64,000 bases of DNA from Thalassotalea fonticola (GCF_032911225.1 NZ_CP136600.1:310001-374000); one strand, 5' to 3'; positions 27,261-36,663 are shown, numbered from the stretch's first letter. Notes: a model not told the origin generated them from the sequence alone. Program-made: numbers and translations.

Positions 27261-28235
27261 ATGCCAAAACCCAGAAAGCAACAAATCAGCTTAATCGATA
27301 CTCCTTACTACCACTGTACATCACGTTGTGTAAGACGTGCATATTTATGTGGTAAAGACTCTAAAACAAATAAATCATATGAACACCGACGAGGCTGGGT
27401 AGAAAAAAGACTTATCTTCCTATCGCAAGCTTACGCCATTGATATTTGTGCCTACGCCATAATGAGCAATCACACTCATATAGTCATTAAAATAAATCCT
27501 GAAAAAGCAAAATCTTGGACTGATCTTGAAGTATTAAATCGCTGGCATAAATTGCATTTTGGTACTCAATTAACCAAAAAATACTGTAAAGGAGAGGATA
27601 TGAGTATTCATTTATCTGAAACCTTTAATGAGACAGTGAAATGTTATCGAAAAAGGCTAGTTAATGTTAGCTGGTTTATGAGGGATTTAAATGAATATAT
27701 TGCTCGACGAGCAAATTCAGAGGATGAATGCACAGGTCGATTTTGGGAAGGCCGATTTGGTAGTCAACCATTATTAGATGAAGCGGCTTTACTATCATGT
27801 ATGGCCTATGTTGATCTAAATCCTGTGCGAGCGAAAATTGCTAATTTACCTGAAGACTCTGAATTTACCAGTGCTCACAAGCGGATACAAGCAACAATCA
27901 AAGGTAATCAGCCTAATTATCTACTGCCATTTACCGGTCATGTTAAGGCTCACAAAGCTGCTGGCATTTCATTTCAACTGAAAGATTACTTACAACTCAT
28001 TGATGAAACGGGCAAAACAATGCGAGATGACAAACGCGGATACATAGATGAAAACAATAACAAAATATTATCTAGATTAAGTATTCGTGAAGATAATTGG
28101 CTAGACCTTACTAGAGAGTTTGAAACAATCTTTAAAGGAGCCGTCGGCGCTCACAATTCGTTAGAACGATATTATTACCGCCAGCAATATAAACGAAGGC
28201 CAAATTTAAACCAAAGTGAAAAATTAAGCGCATAA
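27261..28235 (+). CDS. REP-associated/IS200-like tyrosine (Y1, HUH) transposase
   Basis: Single-strand DNA transposase of the HUH/Y1 superfamily. The HUH pair is in SNHTHIVIK (His71, His73). The likely catalytic tyrosine is Tyr146 in SWFMRDLNEYIARR, followed by the RAYT-type block GRFWEGRF and SCMAYVDLNPVRAKI. At 324 residues it belongs to the longer form, with an extended C-terminal domain. The frame is intact, so the enzyme is potentially active. The start at 27261 is the first in-frame ATG, about 10 bases after AAGGAAGAG. Confidence 0.92.
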   Translation: MPKPRKQQISLIDTPYYHCTSRCVRRAYLCGKDSKTNKSYEHRRGWVEKRLIFLSQAYAIDICAYAIMSNHTHIVIKINPEKAKSWTDLEVLNRWHKLHFGTQLTKKYCKGEDMSIHLSETFNETVKCYRKRLVNVSWFMRDLNEYIARRANSEDECTGRFWEGRFGSQPLLDEAALLSCMAYVDLNPVRAKIANLPEDSEFTSAHKRIQATIKGNQPNYLLPFTGHVKAHKAAGISFQLKDYLQLIDETGKTMRDDKRGYIDENNNKILSRLSIREDNWLDLTREFETIFKGAVGAHNSLERYYYRQQYKRRPNLNQSEKLSA

Positions 28236-28393
28236 ATAACAATTAATAATCTCTATTTATTGGATCTGTGTGTGTAAAATTCGAGATACAGGCACCTTTC
28301 TCATGAGATTAGATATCCAAGTCGTTTATTTAAAGTTTTACGGAATTTTATTGGCAGTCAAAGAGTGTAAAAAGGGTAAACATTAATATTAAA

Positions 28394-28414
28394 AATTACA
28401 GTGGGTGGCTATGT
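28394..28414 (-). repeat. Right 21-bp inverted repeat of the transposase element
   Basis: Exact reverse complement of the left end; contains cagtgggtggct. Confidence 0.9.
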
Positions 28415-28469
28415 TTGTGTAAGTGGTATTTAACTACATGTAACCACTAGTATTCACGCGGTAAGTGCG

Positions 28470-28475
28470 TATAAT
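28470..28475 (+). promoter_or_regulatory. Candidate -10 element of a pnp promoter
   Basis: Consensus TATAAT 64 bases before the pnp start, in the sequence just outside the mobile element. The -35 is weak. A private promoter would be needed because the insertion and the rpsO terminator cut pnp off from rpsO. Confidence 0.35.
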
Positions 28476-28538
28476 TAGTCGCGAAATTATATATGAAATA
28501 AAATAGGGCATGGGTCCTATCAAAAAAAGGAAAAAACA

Positions 28539-30659
28539 GTGACTCCAATTACTAAAACATTTGAGTACGGACAGCACACAGTAACACTAGAGACAGGTGT
28601 TATCGCTCGTCAAGCAACAGCAGCCGTAATGGCAAGCATGGATGATACATGCGTATTAGTATCTGTAGTAGGCAAAAAAGAAGCCAAAGAAGGCCAAGAC
28701 TTTTTTCCATTAACAGTTAACTACCAAGAAAAAACTTACGCCGCAGGTAAAATACCTGGTGGCTTCTTCAAGCGTGAAGGTCGTCCTTCAGAAGAAGAAA
28801 CATTAACTGCACGTCTAATTGACCGTCCAATCCGCCCTTTATTCCCTGATGCCTTCACTAACGAAGTTCAGGTTATCATCACGGTTGTATCTGCAAACCC
28901 TGAAATTGCCCCAGACATTATCTCATTGTTAGGTACATCTGCAGCACTTGCTATCTCTGGTATGCCATTTAGTGGTCCAGTTGGCGCTGCTCGTGTTGGT
29001 TACCTTAACGATGCTTACGTTTTAAACCCATTACAATCTGAACTTGAAGAAAGCAAGCTAGACTTAGTTGTAGCTGGTACAGATGCCGCTGTATTAATGG
29101 TTGAATCAGAAGCTGACGTTCTAAGTGAAGAAGTTATGCTTGGCGCTGTAGTATATGGTCATGAGCAATCTCAACTTGCAATCAATGCAATTAAAGAATT
29201 TGCAGCAGAAGTAAACACTCCTTCATGGAACTGGGAAGCTCCAGCTAAAAATGAAGCGTTAGCTGCTAAAATCGCTGAAATTTCAGCAACTGATGTTAAC
29301 GATGCTTATCAAATTACTGACAAAGCTGAGCGTTACGAAAAAGTTGCTCAAATCAGAAATGCCGTTGTTGAAAAGCTATCTGCTGAAGATGCAGAATTGA
29401 ATGTTCAAGAAGCAAAAGATTTGTTCCACGACTTAGAGAAAAAAGTTGTACGTGAGCGTATTACTTCGGGTGCTCCTCGTATTGATGGTCGTGATCCTGA
29501 AATGATCCGTGCATTAGACGTTATGACTGGTGTTCTTCCTCGTACTCACGGCTCTGCTGTGTTTACTCGTGGTGAAACACAAGCATTAGTTACGGCTACT
29601 TTAGGTACGCAACGTGACGCTCAACGTATTGAAACCATTTTAGGTGAAAAAACTGACACCTTTATGTTGCATTACAACTTCCCTCCATACAGTGTTGGTG
29701 AAACCGGTTTTGTTGGTTCGCCAAAACGTCGTGAAATTGGTCACGGTCGTCTTGCTAAACGCGGTATGTTAGCAGTTATGCCAACAATTGAAGAATTCCC
29801 GTATTCAATACGTGTTGTTTCTGAAATTACTGAATCAAACGGTTCATCGTCAATGGCTTCAGTTTGTGGTACTTCGTTAGCACTTATGGATGCAGGTGTA
29901 CCAATTAAAGATTCTGTTGCTGGTATCGCTATGGGTCTAGTTAAAGAAGGTGACAGCCACGTTGTTCTTTCTGACATCTTAGGTGACGAAGATCACTTAG
30001 GTGACATGGACTTTAAAGTAGCAGGTACTAAAGATGGTATCACTGCTTTACAAATGGATATCAAAATCGAAGGTATCACTAAAGATATTATGCAAACTGC
30101 CCTTGTTCAAGCAAAAGGCGCACGTATACATATCTTAGGTACCATGGATGAAGCAATTAACTCTGCTCGTGAAGATATTTCTCAATTTGCTCCTCGTATC
30201 CATACGATGAAAGTAAGTCAAGACAAGATTCGTGACATCATTGGTAAAGGCGGCGCAACTATTCGTCAACTTACTGAAGAAACTGGCACTACAATTGAAA
30301 TCGAAGATGACGGTACTGTTAAAATTGCCGCTACATCAGGAGAGCAAGCTGAAGATGCAATCAACCGCATTAAAGCGTTAACGGCTGAAATTGAAGTTGG
30401 TACTATCTACACTGGTAAAGTTGTACGTATTGTTGACTTTGGTGCGTTCGTTAACGTATTACCTGGTAAAGACGGTTTAGTTCACATCTCACAAATTGCT
30501 GAAGAGCGTGTGAACAACGTGACTGATTTCTTATCAGAAGGCCAAGAAGTTACTGTTAAAGTACTTGAAGTTGACCGTCAAGGTCGTGTGCGTTTAAGTA
30601 TGAAAGAAGCTGTTGAAAAACCAGCCGAAACATCGACAGAAGCACCTGCTGCCGAGTAA
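28539..30659 (+). CDS. pnp: Polyribonucleotide nucleotidyltransferase (PNPase)
   Basis: 3'-to-5' phosphorolytic exoribonuclease of mRNA decay, a degradosome component and important in the cold. Two RNase PH domains are seen: the first begins [19 protein letters not shown], the second carries [32 protein letters not shown] and [22 protein letters not shown] ([20 protein letters not shown]) and S1 ([24 protein letters not shown]) domains follow. Start is GTG at 28539 behind AAAAAGG. Length 706 (E. coli 711). Confidence 0.98.
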   Translation: MTPITKTFEYGQHTVTLETGVIARQATAAVMASMDDTCVLVSVVGKKEAKEGQDFFPLTVNYQEKTYAAGKIPGGFFKREGRPSEEETLTARLIDRPIRPLFPDAFTNEVQVIITVVSANPEIAPDIISLLGTSAALAISGMPFSGPVGAARVGYLNDAYVLNPLQSELEESKLDLVVAGTDAAVLMVESEADVLSEEVMLGAVVYGHEQSQLAINAIKEFAAEVNTPSWNWEAPAKNEALAAKIAEISATDVNDAYQITDKAERYEKVAQIRNAVVEKLSAEDAELNVQEAKDLFHDLEKKVVRERITSGAPRIDGRDPEMIRALDVMTGVLPRTHGSAVFTRGETQALVTATLGTQRDAQRIETILGEKTDTFMLHYNFPPYSVGETGFVGSPKRREIGHGRLAKRGMLAVMPTIEEFPYSIRVVSEITESNGSSSMASVCGTSLALMDAGVPIKDSVAGIAMGLVKEGDSHVVLSDILGDEDHLGDMDFKVAGTKDGITALQMDIKIEGITKDIMQTALVQAKGARIHILGTMDEAINSAREDISQFAPRIHTMKVSQDKIRDIIGKGGATIRQLTEETGTTIEIEDDGTVKIAATSGEQAEDAINRIKALTAEIEVGTIYTGKVVRIVDFGAFVNVLPGKDGLVHISQIAEERVNNVTDFLSEGQEVTVKVLEVDRQGRVRLSMKEAVEKPAETSTEAPAAE

Positions 30660-30703
30660 TACCAATTTAGTTAAAACTTTAAAGTTTTAATTAACTTGAA
30701 ATT

Positions 30704-30727
30704 AAGGAGCCGCAAGGCTCCTTTTTT
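30704..30727 (+). terminator. pnp terminator
   Basis: 8-bp stem aaggagcc/ggctcctt with a GNRA-like gcaa loop and a T-tract. Confidence 0.9.
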
Positions 30728-30794
30728 ATATAGTTATGTATATAATTAATAAACAAAGCTATTTTTATACCGTAATGGTGCATTAGGAACGTCT

Positions 30795-31682
30795 GTGAAT
30801 TTAAAGTTTTCCCTTATAACTGTTTTACTTATTACAATTTTGTCTGGTTGTACAACCACTTCAAATACACAATCGTCAAGTGTTGCTAAAGTGGTCATTG
30901 CTGAACCATTACCTATTAACCAACAAAGTGAAGTGGCTATTGCACGTCTTACAGAAATTTTAAATCGAGTTGAAGTGTCACAAGAGCAAAAAGCTAAATT
31001 GTTTTATGACCGAGGGGTAATTTATGACAGTGTTGGTCTTAGAGGTCTAGCAAGTTATGATTTTCAACGAGCCTTGAGATTGCAACCAGACTTAGTTGAT
31101 GCCTATAACTTTATTGGTATTCACCACACTCAACGACAAGAGTTTTTACAAGCTTATGAAGCATTCGATTCTGCTATAGAGCTTGATGAGCAGCATGAAT
31201 ATGCTTATTTAAATCGTGGTATTGCGCTTTATTATGGCGGTCGTCCACAACTCGCGTTAGAAGATATGCGCCGTTTTCAATTGGAACAACAAAATGATCC
31301 GTATAGGATCTCTTGGTTGTATATTATTGAGAATGAAATAGACCCTGTTATCGCAAAAAATAATTTAAGGGTTAACTTAAGCAGTATTGAGCATAATAGC
31401 TGGGCTAATAATATTTTACGTTTGTTTTTAGGTGATATTAGCGAGCAAGATTTTGTTGCTACATTAACGGTAGGCGTTAAAAACCATAAAGAATTAGTTG
31501 ACCGACTATGTGAAGGTTACTTTTATTTAGGTAAGTACAAACTGTTAAATAAATCAGTAAATACGTCCTCAGATTATTTTAAATTAGCACTTAGCACCAA
31601 TGTGTATGAATTCATCGAGCATAGGTATGCGAAACTTGAGTTAGACCTTATTAAAGCTAACGTTGCGCCTATCGCCAACTAA
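30795..31682 (+). CDS. nlpI: Lipoprotein NlpI (TPR adaptor)
   Basis: Outer-membrane lipoprotein that in E. coli links peptidoglycan endopeptidases to the protease Prc. Signal peptide with lipobox ILSGC (Cys19). Tetratricopeptide repeats include LFYDRGVIYDSVGLRGLASY, VDAYNFIGIHHTQRQEF and YAYLNRGIALYYGGR. Length 295 equals E. coli NlpI (294), and the place after pnp is the conserved one. Start GTG 30795 with AGGA upstream. The zincin-like gene starts only 12 bp after its stop, so it may be co-expressed. Confidence 0.95.
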   Translation: MNLKFSLITVLLITILSGCTTTSNTQSSSVAKVVIAEPLPINQQSEVAIARLTEILNRVEVSQEQKAKLFYDRGVIYDSVGLRGLASYDFQRALRLQPDLVDAYNFIGIHHTQRQEFLQAYEAFDSAIELDEQHEYAYLNRGIALYYGGRPQLALEDMRRFQLEQQNDPYRISWLYIIENEIDPVIAKNNLRVNLSSIEHNSWANNILRLFLGDISEQDFVATLTVGVKNHKELVDRLCEGYFYLGKYKLLNKSVNTSSDYFKLALSTNVYEFIEHRYAKLELDLIKANVAPIAN

Positions 31683-31694
31683 ACGGCGATAACC

Positions 31695-33170
31695 TTGTTA
31701 CGTGTTATTCAAATATTTATATTGAGCTTGTGGTTAACCACAAGCTCTTTTTCTTTGAATGACTATCTATCTGAGCGCTTAACATCTGCTAACTACAACC
31801 AAAGCCAGTTTCAGATGGCGTTGAAAATTAACAACGTAGCAGCAAAATATATCGTCTACAAAGAAAGTATTGCTGGCAGTCTACAATGGCTTAACTCAGC
31901 TAAATTCTTAGCCAGGAAAGATAAAGAAATTGCTTGGCAGTTAGCATTATTTTATCAACAAAAAAGTTTAGTGAGAGAGCATTTATATTGGGCCAACCAT
32001 GCTTTTAAATTAGGAGCAACTTCGGCAATAATAGAAAGAGCTAAGCAGCTCGCGCTTACAAAGCAGCATTATCAACAAGCAAAAAACTTATTACACCCCA
32101 TAGAAAGTGAAGAAAGCCGTATTTTACAAGTAACACTTGCGGTTAAGTTTGCTGATTTCCATCACCTGCAATCCCTACTGCCGAAATTAATGTCAACAAA
32201 AGAGCAAGTTCTGTTAAAAGAACTGTTTAGCTATCAAGTGTTACCTTCTATATTTGATCAAAGCCTGTTTTCTAGTACACCAGTTATCACATCAAATTGT
32301 AAAAATAGCATACAATTTTTTGCCACAAATTTACCTGATTTAACTAGGCTTACTGGTTTATTTAGCAAGATACAAAGTAGCAAGTTCTTCAAGCAACAGT
32401 TCTGTTTTAAAACACCAAAATATATCGGGCCGGATAAACTTCAATGTGGTCACCACCGAAGTGAAAGAATAAATTGTGATGTTGAGCTGATAGTTGGAAC
32501 CGGGCTAAATGAGGATATTAAGTATATTGGTGTGCTAGGACCCAAAGGGGTTGCTAATGTTAATAATGGAGTTGTTTATATTGACCAGTTAGATTCACAA
32601 TTAGTACTTGAACATGAGTTATTGCATTTAATAGGTTTTATTGATGAATACCCGCTTAATAAGTTAAACACTGCATGTGAGCAACAAGGCGCATTAGCCA
32701 AAAATGTTATTAACATTAAAAAATCAATTTATTCATCTGAGCGAGATGCAAGGGCTAAGGTTATGCCGTTATTGCCATGGAAAGATTTAATCAAAGCAGG
32801 CACTCCCATTAGCTATGAAACGCCGCAAGGGTTTCGCTTGGGAACACCTGAAAACTTCTCTAATGACGTTGGCTTGTTTGTTGCCAATACATGTAAAAAT
32901 TATCAAGTAGCTAGCGAAGTGAATGAAACATTTAAACCGGTAAACAAGGTTACGCAATTACAGTATTTTGAAGAGCATTTGCCACTGGATTATGAAAGCA
33001 TAACAAAGCAAGTTGGTGATCAGTTTGATATGCCATCTTATCATTATAATATCGGAAAAAAATACCAACATCAGGGTGATTTCGAACAAGCAAACTTCTG
33101 GTTTGAAAAAGCGAGTGGAGTTGAGACTACAGCTAAAGAAAATATATTTTCTTTAATCAAACCTCAGTAA
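31695..33170 (+). CDS. Exported TPR protein with HExxH zinc-metallopeptidase motif
   Basis: I do not recognise a named family. The 491-residue product begins with a signal peptide (MLRVIQIFILSLWLTTSSFS). The first 150 residues are helical and repeat-like (Sel1/TPR type, WQLALFYQQKSLVREHLYWANHAFKLG). Cys-containing residues about 200-260 follow. Then comes a zincin motif, HELLHLIGFIDEY (307-319); the HExxH-x5-DEY pattern resembles family M64 (HExxH..LxDEY). A single TPR (SYHYNIGKKYQHQGDFEQANFWFEKASG) ends the protein. Start is TTG at 31695, 12 bases after the nlpI stop, with no clear Shine-Dalgarno, suggesting coupling. A periplasmic protease working with NlpI is inferred. Confidence 0.75.
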   Translation: MLRVIQIFILSLWLTTSSFSLNDYLSERLTSANYNQSQFQMALKINNVAAKYIVYKESIAGSLQWLNSAKFLARKDKEIAWQLALFYQQKSLVREHLYWANHAFKLGATSAIIERAKQLALTKQHYQQAKNLLHPIESEESRILQVTLAVKFADFHHLQSLLPKLMSTKEQVLLKELFSYQVLPSIFDQSLFSSTPVITSNCKNSIQFFATNLPDLTRLTGLFSKIQSSKFFKQQFCFKTPKYIGPDKLQCGHHRSERINCDVELIVGTGLNEDIKYIGVLGPKGVANVNNGVVYIDQLDSQLVLEHELLHLIGFIDEYPLNKLNTACEQQGALAKNVINIKKSIYSSERDARAKVMPLLPWKDLIKAGTPISYETPQGFRLGTPENFSNDVGLFVANTCKNYQVASEVNETFKPVNKVTQLQYFEEHLPLDYESITKQVGDQFDMPSYHYNIGKKYQHQGDFEQANFWFEKASGVETTAKENIFSLIKPQ

Positions 33171-33179
33171 ATATAAAAA

Positions 33180-33392
33180 TCAATCAATGTCTTTGATAAA
33201 GTCTTCAGGGTTAAGGTTCGTTTCTACACTTTTATTAATATTAATTAAAGAATCAGGTATTTGTCTAACTTTAGCGACAGGCCACATAGATTTGCCTTTT
33301 ATGTTTAAACGTTTTTTGTTTTTACGGTTACTTAAACGTAAAGTTGTTTCAGTTCCATTGCTATTATGACTAAACCAGGAAAATAACATCAT
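33180..33392 (-). CDS. Small basic conserved-type protein, function unknown
   Basis: A 70-residue hydrophilic protein, MMLFSWFSHNSNGTETTLRL followed by a Lys/Arg-rich stretch and PEDFIKDID at the end. The tandem ATG is preceded by TAAGGAAACACA, a good ribosome binding site, which favours this strand over the 60-codon frame opposite (33187-33369). It ends 10 bp from the convergent zincin gene. It has no signal peptide or membrane helix. Confidence 0.6.
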   Translation of the reverse strand: MMLFSWFSHNSNGTETTLRLSNRKNKKRLNIKGKSMWPVAKVRQIPDSLININKSVETNLNPEDFIKDID

Positions 33393-33629
33393 TGTGTTTC
33401 CTTATTTTTTTAATCACTGATCAAATCCGATCAGGGTAGTTATACTCGCGCAATTTAAATTAACGCTATCAGAGCTCTTTGAATGACAAAGGGTATATAC
33501 AGTTATAGTAAAAATTTTAAATTTTGCGAAAATTAAATGTAACAAAACCTAGCGTTTATCTGCATCTAGATAGTATTTGTAGGTTATAATTATGCTAATT
33601 GTGTTTCTGTAGCCTTAAAAAATAAATTA

Positions 33630-35312
33630 ATGAAAACATTTTCTGTAACCGAATTTCGTAAACAATTTCCAATATTACAAACAGTTAGTGATAGCGATAA
33701 TATTATATACTTTGATAATGCGGCAACTTCTCAAAAGCCTCTCGTTGTTGTTAATGCTTCTCAACATTTTTATTTAAAAAATAATGCCAATGTCCACAGA
33801 GCCTCCCATTTTTTAAGTGCTAAGGCGACAAAGTCTTTTGAGGTTGTAAGAGCAAAAGCACTAAAACTTATCAATGCGAATTTTGAAAATGAGATAATTT
33901 GGACAAAAGGCACTACCGATGCAATCAACTTGGTAGCACAGTCATATGGGTTAAATTTTATTAAATCGACTGATGAAATTGTTATTTCCGCAGGTGAGCA
34001 TCACGCTAATATCGTCCCTTGGCAACATGTTGCCCAGCAAACTGGCGCCACGCTAGTTATCCTGCCTGTAGATGATAACGGTGTTATTGATTTAAACGCA
34101 GCACAAAAGCTAATCACCAACAAATGTAAGTTCTTAGCGGTAAATCATATCTCTAATGTAATTGGTAAAATTAACCCGGTTAAAGAACTCATTGCATTGG
34201 CAAAACAATATAAGGCAACCACCTTAATTGATGGCGCACAGGCGATTGCCCATTTGCACGTTGATGTGCAAGAACTTGATTGTGATTTCTATGTGTTTTC
34301 AGCGCACAAAATGTACGGCCCAACAGGTGTCGGTGTACTTTACGGTAAGCAAGCAATACTGCAAAGCATGCCTCCTTATCAGTTTGGCGGTGAAATGATC
34401 AAAAAGGTAAGCTTCAATGGTACTAGTTACAATGAGTTGCCGCATAAATTTGAAGCGGGCACTCCTAATATTGTCGGAGTCATTGGTCTAGGCGCATGCC
34501 TTGATATTTTTTCCGATGAACAATTTACGTCGATGACTCATTATGAACAGCAACTTAATCATTACCTATACCAGCAATTAAATAATATAGAACAAGTACA
34601 GTTTTTATATCAAGGCTGCCCTGATATACCGGTATTCTCGTTTGTTTTATCAGGCTTTCACCATCAAGACGTAGCGACATTCCTTGATAGTAAAGGTATT
34701 GCTGTAAGAGCAGGGCATCACTGTGCTATGCCATTACTGGAAAGTTTAGGTCTTAATGGCTCAATCAGAGTGTCGCTTGCAGCATATAACACCTTCAATG
34801 AAGTTGATGTATTTATTAAGCAGTTGCAAGCTTTATGCCTTGGTGAGTTATCTGAAAAAGAGCAAAGCAGCTTAAGTGTAGCAAGTGACATTGACCTTGA
34901 GTTTACTTCTCAGGAGAAAATACTCTCGTTATTTGGCAAAGCGACATCTTGGGATTTAAAACACCGTCAGATAATGCTACTGGCGAAACAATTACCGCGT
35001 ATGAAAAAAGGTTGCCGTCAGCAGCAATATTTAATTAATGGCTGTGAAAGCGATGCTTGGATTAACGCCAATTTAAACTCAGCCACCTCTCAACTTTCTT
35101 TTCAAGCAGACAGTAATGCTAAAGTTATTCGCGGCTTAATGGTGATAATTTTAAGTGTTTATCAGTACAAAACTCCAGCACAAATACTAGATTTTGATAT
35201 TGAAGAATACTTCCAAGTATTAGGACTACTGCAGCATTTAAGTCCATCCAGAGGCAATGGTATTAAAGCTATTGTTGAACGAATAAGAGCAATAGCAAAT
35301 AATCACCTTTAG
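33630..35312 (+). CDS. Cysteine desulfurase fused to SufE/CsdE-type sulfur acceptor
   Basis: A bifunctional sulfur-mobilising protein of 560 residues. Residues 1-405 are a group II (SufS/CsdA) PLP desulfurase. Seen are DNAATSQKP, the cofactor motif FSAHKMYGPTGVG with PLP Lys227, and the active-site loop RAGHHCAMP with Cys365. Residues about 425-560 are a SufE/CsdE domain with LPRMKKGCRQQQYLINGCESDAWI, whose acceptor Cys is probably Cys472, and ILDFDIEEYFQVLGLLQHLSPSRGNGI. In E. coli CsdA and CsdE are separate. The fusion places donor and acceptor in one chain. No other Fe-S assembly gene is adjacent. Confidence 0.93.
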   Translation: MKTFSVTEFRKQFPILQTVSDSDNIIYFDNAATSQKPLVVVNASQHFYLKNNANVHRASHFLSAKATKSFEVVRAKALKLINANFENEIIWTKGTTDAINLVAQSYGLNFIKSTDEIVISAGEHHANIVPWQHVAQQTGATLVILPVDDNGVIDLNAAQKLITNKCKFLAVNHISNVIGKINPVKELIALAKQYKATTLIDGAQAIAHLHVDVQELDCDFYVFSAHKMYGPTGVGVLYGKQAILQSMPPYQFGGEMIKKVSFNGTSYNELPHKFEAGTPNIVGVIGLGACLDIFSDEQFTSMTHYEQQLNHYLYQQLNNIEQVQFLYQGCPDIPVFSFVLSGFHHQDVATFLDSKGIAVRAGHHCAMPLLESLGLNGSIRVSLAAYNTFNEVDVFIKQLQALCLGELSEKEQSSLSVASDIDLEFTSQEKILSLFGKATSWDLKHRQIMLLAKQLPRMKKGCRQQQYLINGCESDAWINANLNSATSQLSFQADSNAKVIRGLMVIILSVYQYKTPAQILDFDIEEYFQVLGLLQHLSPSRGNGIKAIVERIRAIANNHL

Positions 35313-35341
35313 CGAATAGCAAACCACAAAACTACATCATA

Positions 35342-35818
35342 TTACTGAGTGTAAATTTGCATTTCACCTTTGATTTGTTTGCGCATTTCCATTAGCTTTA
35401 TTGCCGTTTCATGTTGTTTTTTATCGGCTTCAGTCACTGGCTCCCACTGTGGAATGGTAACTGGGTGGCCAGACTCATCGACGGCAACCATGATCACAAT
35501 GCAGTGCGTAGTTAAGCGACGATTTAATGATTTAGGATCACAAGCATTAACTTCTAGCGCAATATGCATAGACGAATTACCGGTGTAAATCACTTTTGCA
35601 TCAACTTCTACCAAATTACCAACATGAATTGGGGCGACAAATTGAATACCACCAGCGTAAGCGGTAACACAATAGCAACTACTCCAACCGGCTGAACAGG
35701 CATAAGCAGCTAAATCGATCCATTTCATTACGGCACCACCATGCACTTTACCACCAAAGTTTACATCTTGAGGTTCGGCTAAAAAACGTAGGGTTAAATC
35801 TCTTTGTGGCTTGATCAT
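35342..35818 (-). CDS. Acyl-CoA thioesterase (hotdog fold, YciA/BACH type)
   Basis: A 158-residue hotdog-fold hydrolase acting on acyl-CoA. The N-terminal LRFLAEPQDVNFGGKVHGGAVMKWIDLAAYACS holds the conserved Asn/Gly-Gly...His-Gly-Gly pattern and the Asp of the active site. GGIQFVAPIHVGNLVEVDAKVIYTGNSSM and IVIMVAVDESGHP follow. Acyl-chain preference cannot be read. Monocistronic and convergent with the desulfurase fusion gene. Confidence 0.9.
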   Translation of the reverse strand: MIKPQRDLTLRFLAEPQDVNFGGKVHGGAVMKWIDLAAYACSAGWSSCYCVTAYAGGIQFVAPIHVGNLVEVDAKVIYTGNSSMHIALEVNACDPKSLNRRLTTHCIVIMVAVDESGHPVTIPQWEPVTEADKKQHETAIKLMEMRKQIKGEMQIYTQ

Positions 35819-35936
35819 GTTATCTCTTTAGTTATATGACTATATTGTTAGTAGCTTCGTTTATCATACTGATAAGTTATCATTTTATCAGAATTATTTA
35901 ATACCAATATGCTATTTATTATACTAGTTATGTTAA

Positions 35937-36533
35937 TTATGATGCATTAACTTCAGTTAAGTGAATCATAATTAGCTGCTCACCACTTACCATAAAAGAC
36001 CCACATTGTGGCTTGCTAATTTTTAGTAAGTTCCCGGCTGGAACAACGATAGCTTCTTTGTCTGCGGTTGTCAGTTCAGCATTATTTATTAAAGGATAAA
36101 TAAAACAAATATCACAAGGTTGTAATGCTATGGTTTGCCGTACATTACAGGTGTTAACATTTGCACTAAACTTACAAGGGTTATGCATCAGGTTAAAATC
36201 AGTGATCGTACCGTTGATTAACTTGCCATAAGTGGTATTGCCCCCGTCAAAAGTGGCAACGCTGAGCAATTGTTGTAACCGGTCTTCTGAATGTTTATTA
36301 AGCAAACTATCTGTATGCTTTAATTCAATGCCATTGCCGTCAATTAAAATTAAATTTCGGGCCAGACCACAAAAATTTGAAAACACGCCATCTTCACTAA
36401 CCGTAGCTATGCTTAAACGCCAGTCAAAACTGTCAATTGTGCCATTTTCACTAATTGCCAGCTCGATGGTTTTGCCTTTGCCATTTTTCCATACTGATGT
36501 GGTAAATTGTTCAGGGGATATTATTTCAAGCAA
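35937..36533 (-). CDS. HutD/Ves family protein (cupin-like)
   Basis: A 198-residue member of the HutD family. The signature is at the start: VWKNGKGKTIELAI, then FDWRLSIATVSEDGVFSNFCGLARNLILIDGNGIEL. Later parts follow the bicupin pattern (FDGG, DFNLM). HutD is linked to histidine utilisation in other bacteria, but no hut genes are here, so the role is open; Ves in E. coli is cold-inducible. Divergent from the RecQ-like helicase gene. Confidence 0.88.
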   Translation of the reverse strand: MLEIISPEQFTTSVWKNGKGKTIELAISENGTIDSFDWRLSIATVSEDGVFSNFCGLARNLILIDGNGIELKHTDSLLNKHSEDRLQQLLSVATFDGGNTTYGKLINGTITDFNLMHNPCKFSANVNTCNVRQTIALQPCDICFIYPLINNAELTTADKEAIVVPAGNLLKISKPQCGSFMVSGEQLIMIHLTEVNAS

Positions 36534-36632
36534 TTTATATACTCTTATGTTGTAGTACAGGGTTCTGTTTTATGGCAAAATTATAGCGAAAAATATTGGC
36601 GCCGTCGCAGTCTTTATACATTACTGAAGGTA

Positions 36633-36648
36633 CTGTTAAGGACAACAG
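36633..36648 (+). promoter_or_regulatory. LexA-type SOS box upstream of the RecQ-like helicase
   Basis: CTGT-N8-ACAG, flanked by TA and AT as in the enterobacterial consensus, 15 bases before the helicase ATG. Both half-sites are perfect, but the centre is not the usual alternating AT. Confidence 0.45.
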
Positions 36649-36663
36649 ATAAAAAGGTTTTGG

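Larger units (their letters stand above)
27182..28414 (+). mobile_element. IS200/RAYT-like Y1-transposase element with 21-bp perfect terminal inverted repeats
   Basis: A 1,233-bp unit bounded by perfectly complementary 21-bp ends (27182-27202 and 28394-28414; inner core cccactgtaatt and its complement) enclosing one Y1 transposase gene. It separates rpsO from pnp. No target-site duplication is obvious. Inverted ends are unusual for IS200/IS605 but match the inverted REP-like sequences that flank RAYT genes. Confidence 0.75.
28236..28538. other. 3' part of the transposase element and pnp leader
   Basis: Up to 28414 this is the non-coding end of the mobile element. After it comes the pnp leader with a short inverted repeat (agtggt 28422-28427 with accact 28443-28448) and a -10-like box. 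No further gene is seen. Confidence 0.55.

Noticed and set aside
33187..33369. 60-codon plus-strand frame over the small basic gene
   Set aside because: The minus-strand frame has a clearly better ribosome binding site and a longer, more protein-like sequence.
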